Assembly: GCA_001775355.1 (NCBI GenBank)
Contig: MEWM01000067.1
Span: 21,175-31,050, forward strand
Length of the DNA stretch: 9,876 bases
DNA from: a candidate division Zixibacteria bacterium RBG_16_43_9
GTDB lineage: Bacteria > Zixibacteria > MSB-5A5 > RBG-16-43-9
Direction: 5' to 3'
Below, piece by piece: positions 1-6,476 of the stretch (position 1 is the stretch's first letter; every line of letters starts with the position of its first letter). The translations under genes were made by a program, and so were the position numbers. The notes under the pieces are model-generated. The model did no database searches and was not told the origin of the DNA. It saw only the letters and a program-made list of their open reading frames with translations.

Positions 1-924
1 TGAGAAAGAACATATACCCGTTGCAATCGGTATCCCGAAAAAAAGTGTAACTCTTGAGGACTGGCGAATTATATTTTGGAGTTTTTCCCTGGATTCTTTA
101 TAGTAGCGTGATAGAACCGGGAAGACGGCATTCCCGAATATGCCTGCAAACCCGATGAATATCAAGACGATCTTGTAAGCAGCATTATACCAGCCAACCT
201 CCTTCTCCCCTTTGATAAAACCCAGCATAATGGTATCTAAATTATAATATATCTGTACCACGATTAAAGAAAATCCCATAGGCAGTGATTGTTTGAAGAT
301 TTCTTTCCAGGCTGAAGGATTTAAACTCAGTTTAAATGATCCATTGAGCTTGAAAAATAAAAAAGCCAGAAGGCATAAAGAGAAAAAAGCTGCGATAAAT
401 TTTATCAGTGGAACTTGGAAGACATAAGAGCTATTTTTCACAACTATAAAAATGCCTCCAACATAAAGCAGTTGATTCATCAGCTGTCCCAGGGCTATAA
501 ATTCCATTCGCTCAATACCTTGAAAAAACCAATTAAGGGTGAATGAAAAGGTGAAAATACTTAACCCATATAACAGGATGAGCTGTTTAACGTCCCAGGG
601 TTTATTTATAAGTAAAACGAAGATAACTAGTAATCCATAAGCCAGAAGAGATAAAAAAAATCTTATGCTAAGCACATTGTTAGCTATTTCCTTAATTTTC
701 TCTTGCCCTTTTGCTATTTCCCGGACGCCCCATAGATCCAGACCTTGATTTACTAGTAAAACAAAATATACGATTATGGCTTGAGCAAATTCTATCTTTC
801 CAAAACCTTCTACAGTCAGTACCCGCGCTAAATATATGACACTTATAAAGCCTAAAGCTTTAGTGATAAGATCCGCACCTAGTAAAAAAGAAAAATTTCT
901 TAGAATTTTATTAGAAGTAGTCAA
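1..924 (-). CDS. Wzx-type polysaccharide flippase (partial, C-terminus beyond window)
   Basis: Membrane protein of the MATE-like polysaccharide transport (PST/Wzx) family, which flips lipid-linked oligosaccharide units across the inner membrane. The frame is open to the window edge, giving 308 codons, while full-length members are usually 420-500 residues. The translation is rich in hydrophobic helices. The N-terminal pattern NKILRNFSFLLGADLITKAL followed by ARVLTVEGFGKIEFAQA is typical of the first two helices, and LDTIMLGFIKGEKEVGWYNA is the usual mid-protein motif. No ATG lies in frame before the conserved start. I chose a TTG at 924-922 because it gives MTTSNKILRNFS, a family-like N-terminus. 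The frame stays open further upstream into the aminotransferase gene, and no convincing Shine-Dalgarno is seen, so the start is uncertain. It lies 44 nt after the aminotransferase stop and is probably co-transcribed with it. The substrate cannot be read from the sequence. Confidence 0.87.
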   Translation of the reverse strand, partial: MTTSNKILRNFSFLLGADLITKALGFISVIYLARVLTVEGFGKIEFAQAIIVYFVLLVNQGLDLWGVREIAKGQEKIKEIANNVLSIRFFLSLLAYGLLVIFVLLINKPWDVKQLILLYGLSIFTFSFTLNWFFQGIERMEFIALGQLMNQLLYVGGIFIVVKNSSYVFQVPLIKFIAAFFSLCLLAFLFFKLNGSFKLSLNPSAWKEIFKQSLPMGFSLIVVQIYYNLDTIMLGFIKGEKEVGWYNAAYKIVLIFIGFAGIFGNAVFPVLSRYYKESREKLQNIIRQSSRVTLFFGIPIATGICSFS

Positions 925-968
925 TGGGAAAGGTTCAGGTCTTCTAAATCTATTTATTGAAAATCGGT

Positions 969-2072
969 TTATGCGCTTATAGACTTTTTTATCTTCTCTA
1001 TCACAAAATCCTGCTCTTCTCTTTTTAGTTCTGGATAGATCGGAAGAGACAGGACTTCCTGGGCTTTCTTTTCTGCATTCGTAAGGTCACCCTTTTTGTA
1101 TCCCAGATCTTCGAAACATTTTTGTAGATGTAAGGGGAGCGGGTAGTAAGTATCAAAACCTATCTGGTTTTGAGCTAAATGCTCTTTCAGTTTTTCCCGG
1201 TCTTTAACTGCAATGGTATACTGGTTATAAATATGATAATTGAAACTTTCCACCCTGGGCGTAATCAGGTCCATCCCTTTAAAGGCACGGTCATAGTAAG
1301 CTGCATTTTCCCGTCTCTTTTCATGCCAGGTATCCAGATATTTAAGCTTAACCTTCAGGATTGCTGCCTGCAGGGTGTCTAATCTGCTGTTATATCCCAC
1401 CAGGGAATGAAAATATTTAGTTTTGGAACCATGCACTCTCAAGAGCCTGATTTTCTCGGCCAATTCAGGATCATTGGTTACCACCATCCCCCCATCACCA
1501 ACAGCACCCAGATTTTTAGAGGGATAGAAACTAAAACAACCAGTATCCCCCATAGAGCCCGCTTTTTTCCCCTTATACTTTGCACCTATCGACTGGGCTG
1601 CATCTTCTACTACTTTTATCTTATACTTTTTTGCCACATTTAAGATCGGGTCCATATCTGCACTCTGCCCGAAAAGGTGAACCGGCATAATTGCCTTGGT
1701 CTTTTTTGTAATCCTTTTCTCGATTTGATTTGGATCTATATTATATGTGAAAGGGTCTATGTCTATAAAAACCGGTTTGGCTTTCTGATTGGCGATCACC
1801 CCGGCTGAGGCGAAAAAGGAAAAAGTTGAAGTTATAATCTCATCCCCGGGCTCAACCCCACAAGCTCTTAGAGACAAAAGCAGGGCATCTGTGCCTGAGG
1901 CAACTCCGATAGCATATTTGGTCTCGCAGTATCTGGAGATTTCCTCCTCTAAGGCTTTTACCTCTGGTCCCAGGATGAACTGGGTGTGATTCAGCACTTC
2001 AGAGACTGCCTGGTCGATCTCTTTTCTAATGGAAGCATATTCCCTTTTCAGGTCCAGAAATGGAACTTTCAT
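969..2072 (-). CDS. DegT/DnrJ/EryC1/StrS-family sugar aminotransferase
   Basis: PLP-dependent aminotransferase that converts a nucleotide-linked keto-sugar into an amino sugar, probably using glutamate as donor. Its 367 aa match the family length. Visible features are the N-terminal FLDLKREY and ILGPEVKALEEE, the cofactor phosphate motif SGTDAL (59-64), the PLP-stacking/ring-contact segment VVEDAAQS with D157, and the Schiff-base lysine K186 in SFYPSKNLGAVGDGG. NSRLDTLQAAIL (228-239) is also present. The overall pattern recalls WbpE/WlbC-type 3-aminotransferases acting on UDP-2-acetamido-3-keto-hexuronate. However, the YNSRLD and KLKYLDTWHEKRR segments also resemble FdtB/QdtB enzymes acting on dTDP-3-keto-6-deoxyhexose, so the exact sugar is open. 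The ATG has a strong GGAGG five nt upstream. The acyltransferase gene ends 18 nt before it, and the pairing suggests the new amine is N-acylated next. The family is near certain; the reaction is inferred. Confidence 0.93.
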   Translation of the reverse strand: MKVPFLDLKREYASIRKEIDQAVSEVLNHTQFILGPEVKALEEEISRYCETKYAIGVASGTDALLLSLRACGVEPGDEIITSTFSFFASAGVIANQKAKPVFIDIDPFTYNIDPNQIEKRITKKTKAIMPVHLFGQSADMDPILNVAKKYKIKVVEDAAQSIGAKYKGKKAGSMGDTGCFSFYPSKNLGAVGDGGMVVTNDPELAEKIRLLRVHGSKTKYFHSLVGYNSRLDTLQAAILKVKLKYLDTWHEKRRENAAYYDRAFKGMDLITPRVESFNYHIYNQYTIAVKDREKLKEHLAQNQIGFDTYYPLPLHLQKCFEDLGYKKGDLTNAEKKAQEVLSLPIYPELKREEQDFVIEKIKKSISA

Positions 2073-2077
2073 TTATT

Positions 2078-2082
2078 CCTCC
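2078..2082 (-). promoter_or_regulatory. Ribosome binding site of the aminotransferase
   Basis: GGAGG on the minus strand, five nt before the ATG at 2072. It is the strongest Shine-Dalgarno in the operon and lies inside the 18-nt gap after the acyltransferase stop. It fixes the start codon. Confidence 0.75.
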
Positions 2083-2090
2083 AGATTTCC

Positions 2091-2834
2091 TTACTGATTT
2101 TCCAAAAGCTGATCATTGGGCACGTCTTTTAGAACTTTCGCCGGTGCTCCCATGACTATCTTTTTGGGAGGGGTATCTTTGGTGACTACAGCACCTGCTG
2201 CCACCTGGGAATCTTCTCCAATCACCTTACCTGGTAGAATAGTGGCGTTCAGCCCGATTCTGCCGCCCTTCTTGACAGTCACTCCCTTGTAATGCTTGAA
2301 CCTTTCCTTGCTCCTCCCCATATAGTTATCATTGCTGGTAGCCACACAGGGAGCGATGAAACAGTAATCTTCCAATTCGGAATAAGCGGTTATGTAAACA
2401 TTGGTTTCCAATTTGCAGTAAGAGCCGATCCTGCAAAAATTCTCAATGGCTACCCCTCTTCCTATTATAGTGAAATCTCCAATGGTGACATTTTCCCTTA
2501 CAGTGGACAGGTCCGCCACCAACACCTTTTTTCCAAGAGCTGCGCCCCGGTATATAACTACCGAGGTTCCGATGATACAGTTATCCCCTATTTTCGTTGG
2601 AGCAAGCTCTTGCTCTTTAGTAGTGGCACTCCTTGCTGCCCTCATCGGATTCTTGCCGACTATAGTATTGTCATCTATCCTCACATGATCGCCTATTTTT
2701 GTCCCAGAGTAAATAGTGACATTGTTCCCTATGTTGCACTCCGTGCCAATCTGGACGTCTTCTCCGATAACCGTGAACCAGCCGACTTTGGTTTTTTCAC
2801 CCAACTTGGCTTTTGGGTCTATATAGTTTTGCAT
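2091..2834 (-). CDS. Left-handed beta-helix (hexapeptide) sugar N-acyltransferase
   Basis: Probable acyl/acetyl-CoA-dependent transferase that N-acylates a nucleotide-linked amino sugar. Of 247 aa, almost all is hexapeptide repeat: N-terminal rungs at about 5-60 (YIDPKAKLG, VGWFTVIGEDVQIG, IGNNVTIYSG), a polar loop at about 61-80, and further rungs at 80-165. A WbpD/WlbB-like C-terminus follows, with ATSNDNYMGR near 165-174, VKKGGRIGLNATILPGKVIG, VAAGAVVTKDTPP and GAPAKV. The C-terminal half resembles UDP-2-acetamido-3-amino-glucuronate N-acetyltransferases. The N-terminal rungs make it longer than the usual ~190 aa and are LpxA-like. An upstream in-frame GTG at 2840 would add two residues. 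The ATG at 2834 is preferred because AGGAG sits five nt before it, whereas the GTG overlaps that same AGGAG. It is the first gene after a 178-nt gap and is closely linked to the aminotransferase. The acceptor sugar is inferred from context. Confidence 0.88.
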   Translation of the reverse strand: MQNYIDPKAKLGEKTKVGWFTVIGEDVQIGTECNIGNNVTIYSGTKIGDHVRIDDNTIVGKNPMRAARSATTKEQELAPTKIGDNCIIGTSVVIYRGAALGKKVLVADLSTVRENVTIGDFTIIGRGVAIENFCRIGSYCKLETNVYITAYSELEDYCFIAPCVATSNDNYMGRSKERFKHYKGVTVKKGGRIGLNATILPGKVIGEDSQVAAGAVVTKDTPPKKIVMGAPAKVLKDVPNDQLLENQ

Positions 2835-2839
2835 CCTCA

Positions 2840-2844
2840 CTCCT
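2840..2844 (-). promoter_or_regulatory. Ribosome binding site that decides the acyltransferase start
   Basis: AGGAG on the minus strand, five nt before the ATG at 2834-2832. The alternative in-frame GTG at 2840-2838 shares its first base with the last G of this site, leaving no spacer, so the ATG is the better start. Confidence 0.65.
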
Positions 2845-2945
2845 GAGTATCTTTTAATTTTATCTTACGGGTCAAATCTTCAGGTCTGCTTGTTTTTTTC
2901 TTTATTCCGCCACAGGCTAAACCCCGCATTTCTTTCAGTCCGGTG

Positions 2946-2993
2946 GAACAGACATCTTGTCTGTTCTTTGTGGTCAGACAGGAATGTCTGACC
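2946..2993. repeat. Twin hairpin palindromic repeat in the operon
   Basis: Two adjacent perfect inverted repeats. The first is GAACAGACA, loop TCT, TGTCTGTTC (2946-2966). The second is GGTCAGACA, loop GGAA, TGTCTGACC (2972-2993). Each has 9-bp arms and both share the CAGACA/TGTCTG core, so the same unit appears to be duplicated with divergent outer bases. It lies between the Wzz-like gene and the acyltransferase. No T-run follows either hairpin on the minus strand, so it is not a classic terminator. It looks like a REP- or MITE-like interspersed element and might stabilise mRNA ends or reduce downstream expression. The rest of the 178-nt gap is T-rich on the plus strand and shows no gene. Confidence 0.8.
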
Positions 2994-3018
2994 TACCAGA
3001 TCACGTTTTTTTTCACTA

Positions 3019-4284
3019 CTAACCTTTATTCTTTTTAAAACTTATCATATTCTTCAGGCCAGCTAAGTCTTTTCTTACCAATGAGACCATCTCTTCCACC
3101 TTTCTGTAATCCTCCGGCTGTTTTCTTTTAGTCCTTTCAATATATTCCAGGCTGAAGGAAAAAATTACACTTAAAAACAAGCTAACTATTCCAGCTATTA
3201 AGACCATGACTGCCCGTTTGGGCTTGTATTTTGTCTCCGGAGGAGAGGCTTTATCCAGCACCTGCACGGTGGGAGTATCTTTTGTCTCTTCGATCTTGTA
3301 TTGTTCATACTGCTGGGTCAAAAGCTCAAACAGCTTTTCCTGGATTTTGACCTCCCTGGTCAGACGAACCAATTCCAGGCTTAAAGAAGGAGCCTGGGAA
3401 AAAGGGACCCCCAGGACCTTATTTTCTTTGGCATTGGCGGAGCCAGATTCTAATAACCCCAATTGTTTTCTGATCTCGTTTATCCTGGATCTCAACTGCT
3501 GGATCTGCGGATGGTCAGGCGACATATTTTTGCCCAGCACGTTCATCTGGATCTCCGCGGAGGTCATCTCGGCTTTTAATTCTGCTGCCGCTTGAACCGT
3601 TGCTTTCATCTGCTCATCCAGGACTATGGCTTTGTTTCTTTCCTGGAAGCCCTTTAAGCTATCCTCCGCCGCCTTCAGCTTTATCTGGGTCTGACTCAGT
3701 CTTTCCTCTATGAAAATTCTGGCATTTTTGGCCTTTGAGGTGCTGGTCATCCTGTTTACCAGATCCAGCTCTTCCACTAAAAGATTAGCCACCCGTGCAG
3801 CTCGATCTCTGTTCCGGTCTTCGAATTCAATTGAGATAATCCCCTCATTTTCCACTTTCACCTGAAGATGGGAAAAGAACTCTTTTAAACCATCCTCCAT
3901 TTTTCTTGCCCCGTAGACTTTAAGAAGATTTTCTTCCTTAATTACCGGTTCGACTACTGCACGGCTTTTGAGTATCGCCGCAAAAACATCAGAGGGAGTT
4001 GCAGTCATTGGCAGGCTTAGCCCGCTTAATGAGGAGAACTCCCCTAAGAGTGAACTGCTAAGCCCCACTCCCAGACCACCTCTCTCCGGAGGTAAAAGGG
4101 TAGTTTTAGACCGGTACCAGTTAGGCAAGAAAAGGGAGAACAGGGCAACTACAAAACAGATCAGGATAAAATTGAAAAAGATAAACCTTCTGTATTTTAC
4201 TAAGACCGAAAGGTAGTTATAAAGATTTATCCTTTCTTGTTCTGTGGATGCGGATTCTGAATTATTTGATTTTTCTTCTACCAT
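3019..4284 (-). CDS. Wzz/GumC-type polysaccharide co-polymerase, no kinase domain
   Basis: Inner-membrane chain-length determinant / polysaccharide co-polymerase, predicted to set polymer length and contact the outer-membrane exporter. In 421 aa the order is: a short polar N-terminus, membrane helix 1 (about 33-54, FIFFNFILICFVVALFSLFL), a Wzz-type periplasmic start (YRSKTTLLPPE), a large periplasmic domain with a helical coiled-coil stretch at about 183-280, the proline-rich KASPPETKYKPKRA (346-358), and helix 2 (about 358-379). A basic cytoplasmic tail of about 40 residues ends the protein. There is no Walker A/B or tyrosine-rich tail, so it is not a full Wzc tyrosine autokinase; a separate kinase could lie elsewhere. 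Its ATG comes 17 nt after the exporter gene stop, with no recognisable Shine-Dalgarno in the A-rich gap, so translational coupling or a weak start is possible. The order exporter then co-polymerase is typical of Wza/Wzc or GumB/GumC pairs. Confidence 0.9.
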   Translation of the reverse strand: MVEEKSNNSESASTEQERINLYNYLSVLVKYRRFIFFNFILICFVVALFSLFLPNWYRSKTTLLPPERGGLGVGLSSSLLGEFSSLSGLSLPMTATPSDVFAAILKSRAVVEPVIKEENLLKVYGARKMEDGLKEFFSHLQVKVENEGIISIEFEDRNRDRAARVANLLVEELDLVNRMTSTSKAKNARIFIEERLSQTQIKLKAAEDSLKGFQERNKAIVLDEQMKATVQAAAELKAEMTSAEIQMNVLGKNMSPDHPQIQQLRSRINEIRKQLGLLESGSANAKENKVLGVPFSQAPSLSLELVRLTREVKIQEKLFELLTQQYEQYKIEETKDTPTVQVLDKASPPETKYKPKRAVMVLIAGIVSLFLSVIFSFSLEYIERTKRKQPEDYRKVEEMVSLVRKDLAGLKNMISFKKNKG

Positions 4285-4301
4285 TTATTTTTAAAAAAAG
4301 C

Positions 4302-5888
4302 TTATTTGGTTGCATTATTTATGACCAAATAAAGAGTGGCTGCACTGCTTATCACTGTCATCACATCTTTAAAAGTACTCAAGAAGCTTTTCTCTGGCTT
4401 TTCTGGTACCCAGATAACGTCTCCTGGCTCTATACTCCTGTCAGGCTTTTTCCACTCTCCGGTTGTACTCTTGATTAATTTAACTTTCCCCGTACTTGCT
4501 CTCCACGAAAAGCCACCTGCTTTTTTGATATAATAACTATAATCCTTCCCTGGCTCATAACTCAAAAAACCGGGGTTAACAACACTGCCGGTAACCTTTA
4601 CCACCAGACTTTTCCTTGGAATAAAGACCTCATCCTTATCTATTAACAGAATATTTTCCTCCGGATCTCCACCCTTAAAAAGCTTAACAAAATCTATTGA
4701 GGCCCTGCCTGGTCTTTCTCTGGACTTGGTCTTGAAATATTCATACTCGTAGCTTTTCATATCCGCAACCGGAATTTTTTTCAACCTCTCATATTCCAGA
4801 TCAGGTTTTGCAGGAATATATTCTCTGATCATCTCTGCTTCTTCTATGGAAGCCTCTTCTGTAAATCCACCAGCCAGGCTGATTAAATCTAAAAGTCTTG
4901 TCTTCCCTTCCTCAATTGCATAAATCCCGGGATAAAGAACCTCTCCATTGATGCCGACCTGTTTTTTCTCCTTGAAATCGGGGACTGAACGGATAAAAAC
5001 CCTGTCACCCGGAATCAGCGGTATGTTTTTTTCCCGGTTCCCAGCAGTGAAAAGTGAAGTCAAATCTTCATTCAAGGTCCGGGTATTCTTATTGTCGGAA
5101 GCAAACCTGACTATCTCGGTTGAGGATAAATCAGCATTCGGCTCCAAGCCCCCGGCTAAGTTTATCAAATCTAATAAGCTATCATCTTCAGAATATTCAT
5201 ATTCTCCAGGGTCCTTAACTGCTCCATAAATACCATAATACATAGCAGTATCCTTTAAAGGAACATAGATGATGTCACCATCCAGGACATAAAGGTTCCG
5301 TTCATTATTCCCGGTTTTTAAGAATCTCAAGATGTCTATCTTTTTCTGTGACCTATCGTTCCTCTTGAGGATTATGTTCCTGGAAGTGGAGTTAGGCAAT
5401 CCCCTTCCTGCCTTCTGGATTATCTCGGAAACCCTTTCATTGGCATAAGCTGAATAAACTCCAGGATTCACGACTGCACCGGTTACCGAGACTTTAAACT
5501 TTCTTAAATTGAGCAAACTGACAGTTACCTCGATATTTTTATATTTTTTCAGGACTTCTTCCTTGACCAGTAACTTTACTTCTTCCAGCCTTTTGCCCGA
5601 AACAAAAAGGGTTCCAACCCCGGGGATTAAGATAGTACCTTCAGGTGCAACTCTTAAAGAGTAATTGGTCTGAAACTCATCCCAGAGCACAATGGAAAGA
5701 AGATCTCCTGGCCCAATTATATATTCCTTTGGGTCAATAGCCTGCTCCAAAGTTTGCTCCCCCGCAGGAAGCTCTGTCTGTCTGGAAATAAGCGTGTCCC
5801 GGTAAAGGGTTTCCATCCGATATTGAGCAAAGGTAAGCGAATAGATGCTCGTCAGAAGTAAAAGGCTCAAAATCAATTTTGCTCTCAT
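4302..5888 (-). CDS. Polysaccharide export protein with four SLBB domains (Wza-like)
   Basis: Outer-membrane/periplasmic polysaccharide export protein. The 528 aa begin with a signal peptide (MRAKLILSLLLLTSIYSLTFA, likely cut before Q22). There is no lipobox cysteine, unlike E. coli Wza. A Poly_export domain starts near 52 (PKEYIIGPGDLLSIVLWDEF) and covers about 52-128. Four SLBB-type repeats follow, each with a G-V/I-NPG-Y-like hairpin and a KAG/LAGG signature: about 131-165 (VTGAVVNPGVYS, KAGRG), 216-252 (GAVKDPGEYEY, LAGGL), 309-346 (GEVLYPGIYAI, LAGGF) and 428-464 (GSVVNPGFLSY, KAGGF). The C-terminus (about 500-523) is a hydrophobic/amphipathic helix, in the position where Wza-type proteins form the outer-membrane helix ring. 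Wza has fewer SLBB domains, so this periplasmic part is longer. The ATG has AAGGA six nt upstream. It is the first gene after the promoter and leader and is followed after 17 nt by the Wzz-like gene. Confidence 0.93.
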   Translation of the reverse strand: MRAKLILSLLLLTSIYSLTFAQYRMETLYRDTLISRQTELPAGEQTLEQAIDPKEYIIGPGDLLSIVLWDEFQTNYSLRVAPEGTILIPGVGTLFVSGKRLEEVKLLVKEEVLKKYKNIEVTVSLLNLRKFKVSVTGAVVNPGVYSAYANERVSEIIQKAGRGLPNSTSRNIILKRNDRSQKKIDILRFLKTGNNERNLYVLDGDIIYVPLKDTAMYYGIYGAVKDPGEYEYSEDDSLLDLINLAGGLEPNADLSSTEIVRFASDNKNTRTLNEDLTSLFTAGNREKNIPLIPGDRVFIRSVPDFKEKKQVGINGEVLYPGIYAIEEGKTRLLDLISLAGGFTEEASIEEAEMIREYIPAKPDLEYERLKKIPVADMKSYEYEYFKTKSRERPGRASIDFVKLFKGGDPEENILLIDKDEVFIPRKSLVVKVTGSVVNPGFLSYEPGKDYSYYIKKAGGFSWRASTGKVKLIKSTTGEWKKPDRSIEPGDVIWVPEKPEKSFLSTFKDVMTVISSAATLYLVINNATK

Positions 5889-5934
5889 TTTTCGTCCTTA
5901 AGGTCTTAATTTTAATTCAAAAAAGCCTTTTTAT

Positions 5935-5980
5935 AAAAAAACCGAGTCTGTCAGGATAGGTTTTCCTATTTGCAACCCGG
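5935..5980 (-). terminator. Terminator-like hairpin (possible attenuator) in the leader of the export operon
   Basis: Read on the minus strand, an outer stem CCGGGTT/GACTCGG (7 pairs including two G-U) encloses an inner 5-bp stem ATAGG-AAAA-CCTAT. Seven U residues follow the outer stem immediately. This is the shape of an intrinsic terminator, though the loop between the stems is large and internal. It ends about 46 nt before the export-gene ATG and lies downstream of the promoter at 6181-6153, so it would stop transcripts early unless bypassed. A GACCC at 6041-6037 in the leader could pair with the GGGTT of the upstream arm and act as antiterminator; that is speculative. Whether it terminates in vivo is unknown. 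Confidence 0.55.
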
Positions 5981-6009
5981 TGAAAAAATAATATTATCAT
6001 TTCTCTCAA

Positions 6010-6101
6010 GTTAAAGAGTTATGCCCTAATAATCTTGGGTCTGTAAATTCCGATTAAAGCGTTTCTTATTTTAAAATCTCTAAAAACTATAACTCTTTAA
6101 C
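6010..6101. repeat. 13-bp perfect inverted repeat in the operon leader
   Basis: GTTAAAGAGTTAT at 6010-6022 and its exact complement ATAACTCTTTAAC at 6089-6101, separated by 66 nt. Both copies lie inside the predicted transcript leader, downstream of the promoter, and could form a long-range stem in RNA or paired binding sites for a regulator in DNA. The repeat does not extend in either direction. The enclosed sequence shows no recognised riboswitch consensus. Confidence 0.7.
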
Positions 6102-6152
6102 AAATATACTCTAAGCCTTGCCTCCTGAAAAGAGTAAGCTATTCTGCAAAAA

Positions 6153-6181
6153 ATAATAAAATAATCTTGCTTGAATGTCAA
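6153..6181 (-). promoter_or_regulatory. Sigma-70-type promoter of the polysaccharide export operon
   Basis: On the minus strand a perfect -35 box TTGACA (6181-6176) is followed by a 17-nt spacer and a -10 box TATTAT (6158-6153), one mismatch from TATAAT. Transcription would start near 6146 and give a leader of about 255 nt before the export-protein ATG at 5888. The surrounding sequence is AT-rich. This is the best promoter match in the window, and it sits between the repeat-rich segment and the leader. Confidence 0.7.
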
Positions 6182-6213
6182 GTAAAATATGAGAGCAAAA
6201 AGAGAGAAGAAAG

Positions 6214-6414
6214 GTAGTTCGAGGGTTCGACTATTCAACAAGCTTTCTTCGGGTCTGAGCCTTCGTTCGATACTGAGTCTCACGACGAAGTGCAGGGTCG
6301 AAGACATCGTCCTGAACCGTGTCAGAAGGCAGGCTCACATCCCCTGACTGCTCGACAGAACTCGCAGTCCCTGAGCATAGCCGAAGGGAGCGAGATCGAA
6401 GGAGGGATGTCCAC
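6214..6414. repeat. Repeat-rich interspersed segment with TTCGA/TCGAA motifs
   Basis: About 200 nt that read very differently from the AT-rich flanks: many short TTCGA/TCGAA motifs and palindromic pieces such as CCCTGAGCATAGCCGAAGGG (6369-6388). CTGAGC-NN-AGCCGAAG recurs with two mismatches at 9193-9208. Short open frames cross it on both strands, but they look like random translation of repeats and have no start context. It is probably a cluster of degraded copies of a mobile or REP-like element. It lies between the nucleotidyltransferase stop and the export-operon promoter. Confidence 0.65.
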
Positions 6415-6442
6415 CAGAAATTCAGCTTTATCTTTTTTCGTC

Positions 6443-6469
6443 CGTCATTCGTCATACGATATTCGTCAT
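6443..6469. repeat. Short direct repeat just after the nucleotidyltransferase gene
   Basis: ATTCGTCAT occurs at 6447-6455 and 6461-6469, with a further CGTC just upstream. On the gene strand this is a run of ATGACGAAT-like units 8-34 nt after the stop codon. It may be a third small repeat type or the edge of the neighbouring repeat segment. No hairpin plus T-run terminator is seen for the gene here. Confidence 0.5.
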
Positions 6470-6476
6470 TTTTTAA

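Noticed and set aside
2292..2846. 184-codon open frame on the plus strand
   Set aside because: Lies opposite the acyltransferase gene, has no family-like motifs and no ribosome site; it is a shadow of the beta-helix coding strand.
3019..4284. Wzc-type tyrosine kinase
   Set aside because: No Walker A/B motifs and no tyrosine cluster; the protein ends about 40 residues after the second membrane helix.
5935..6101. c-di-GMP (GEMM) riboswitch in the leader
   Set aside because: Some local resemblance (GCAAA, a tetraloop-like AAAA hairpin, CGG then U-run), but the conserved GEMM core and paired-stem layout are not present.
6121..6130. AGGAGG on the minus strand early in the leader, suggesting a leader peptide
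   Set aside because: No ATG, GTG or TTG at a usable distance downstream; the nearest TTG is about 19 nt away.
5889..6152. ops/JUMPstart element for RfaH-type antitermination
   Set aside because: The GGCGGTAG core was searched for in the leader and is absent.
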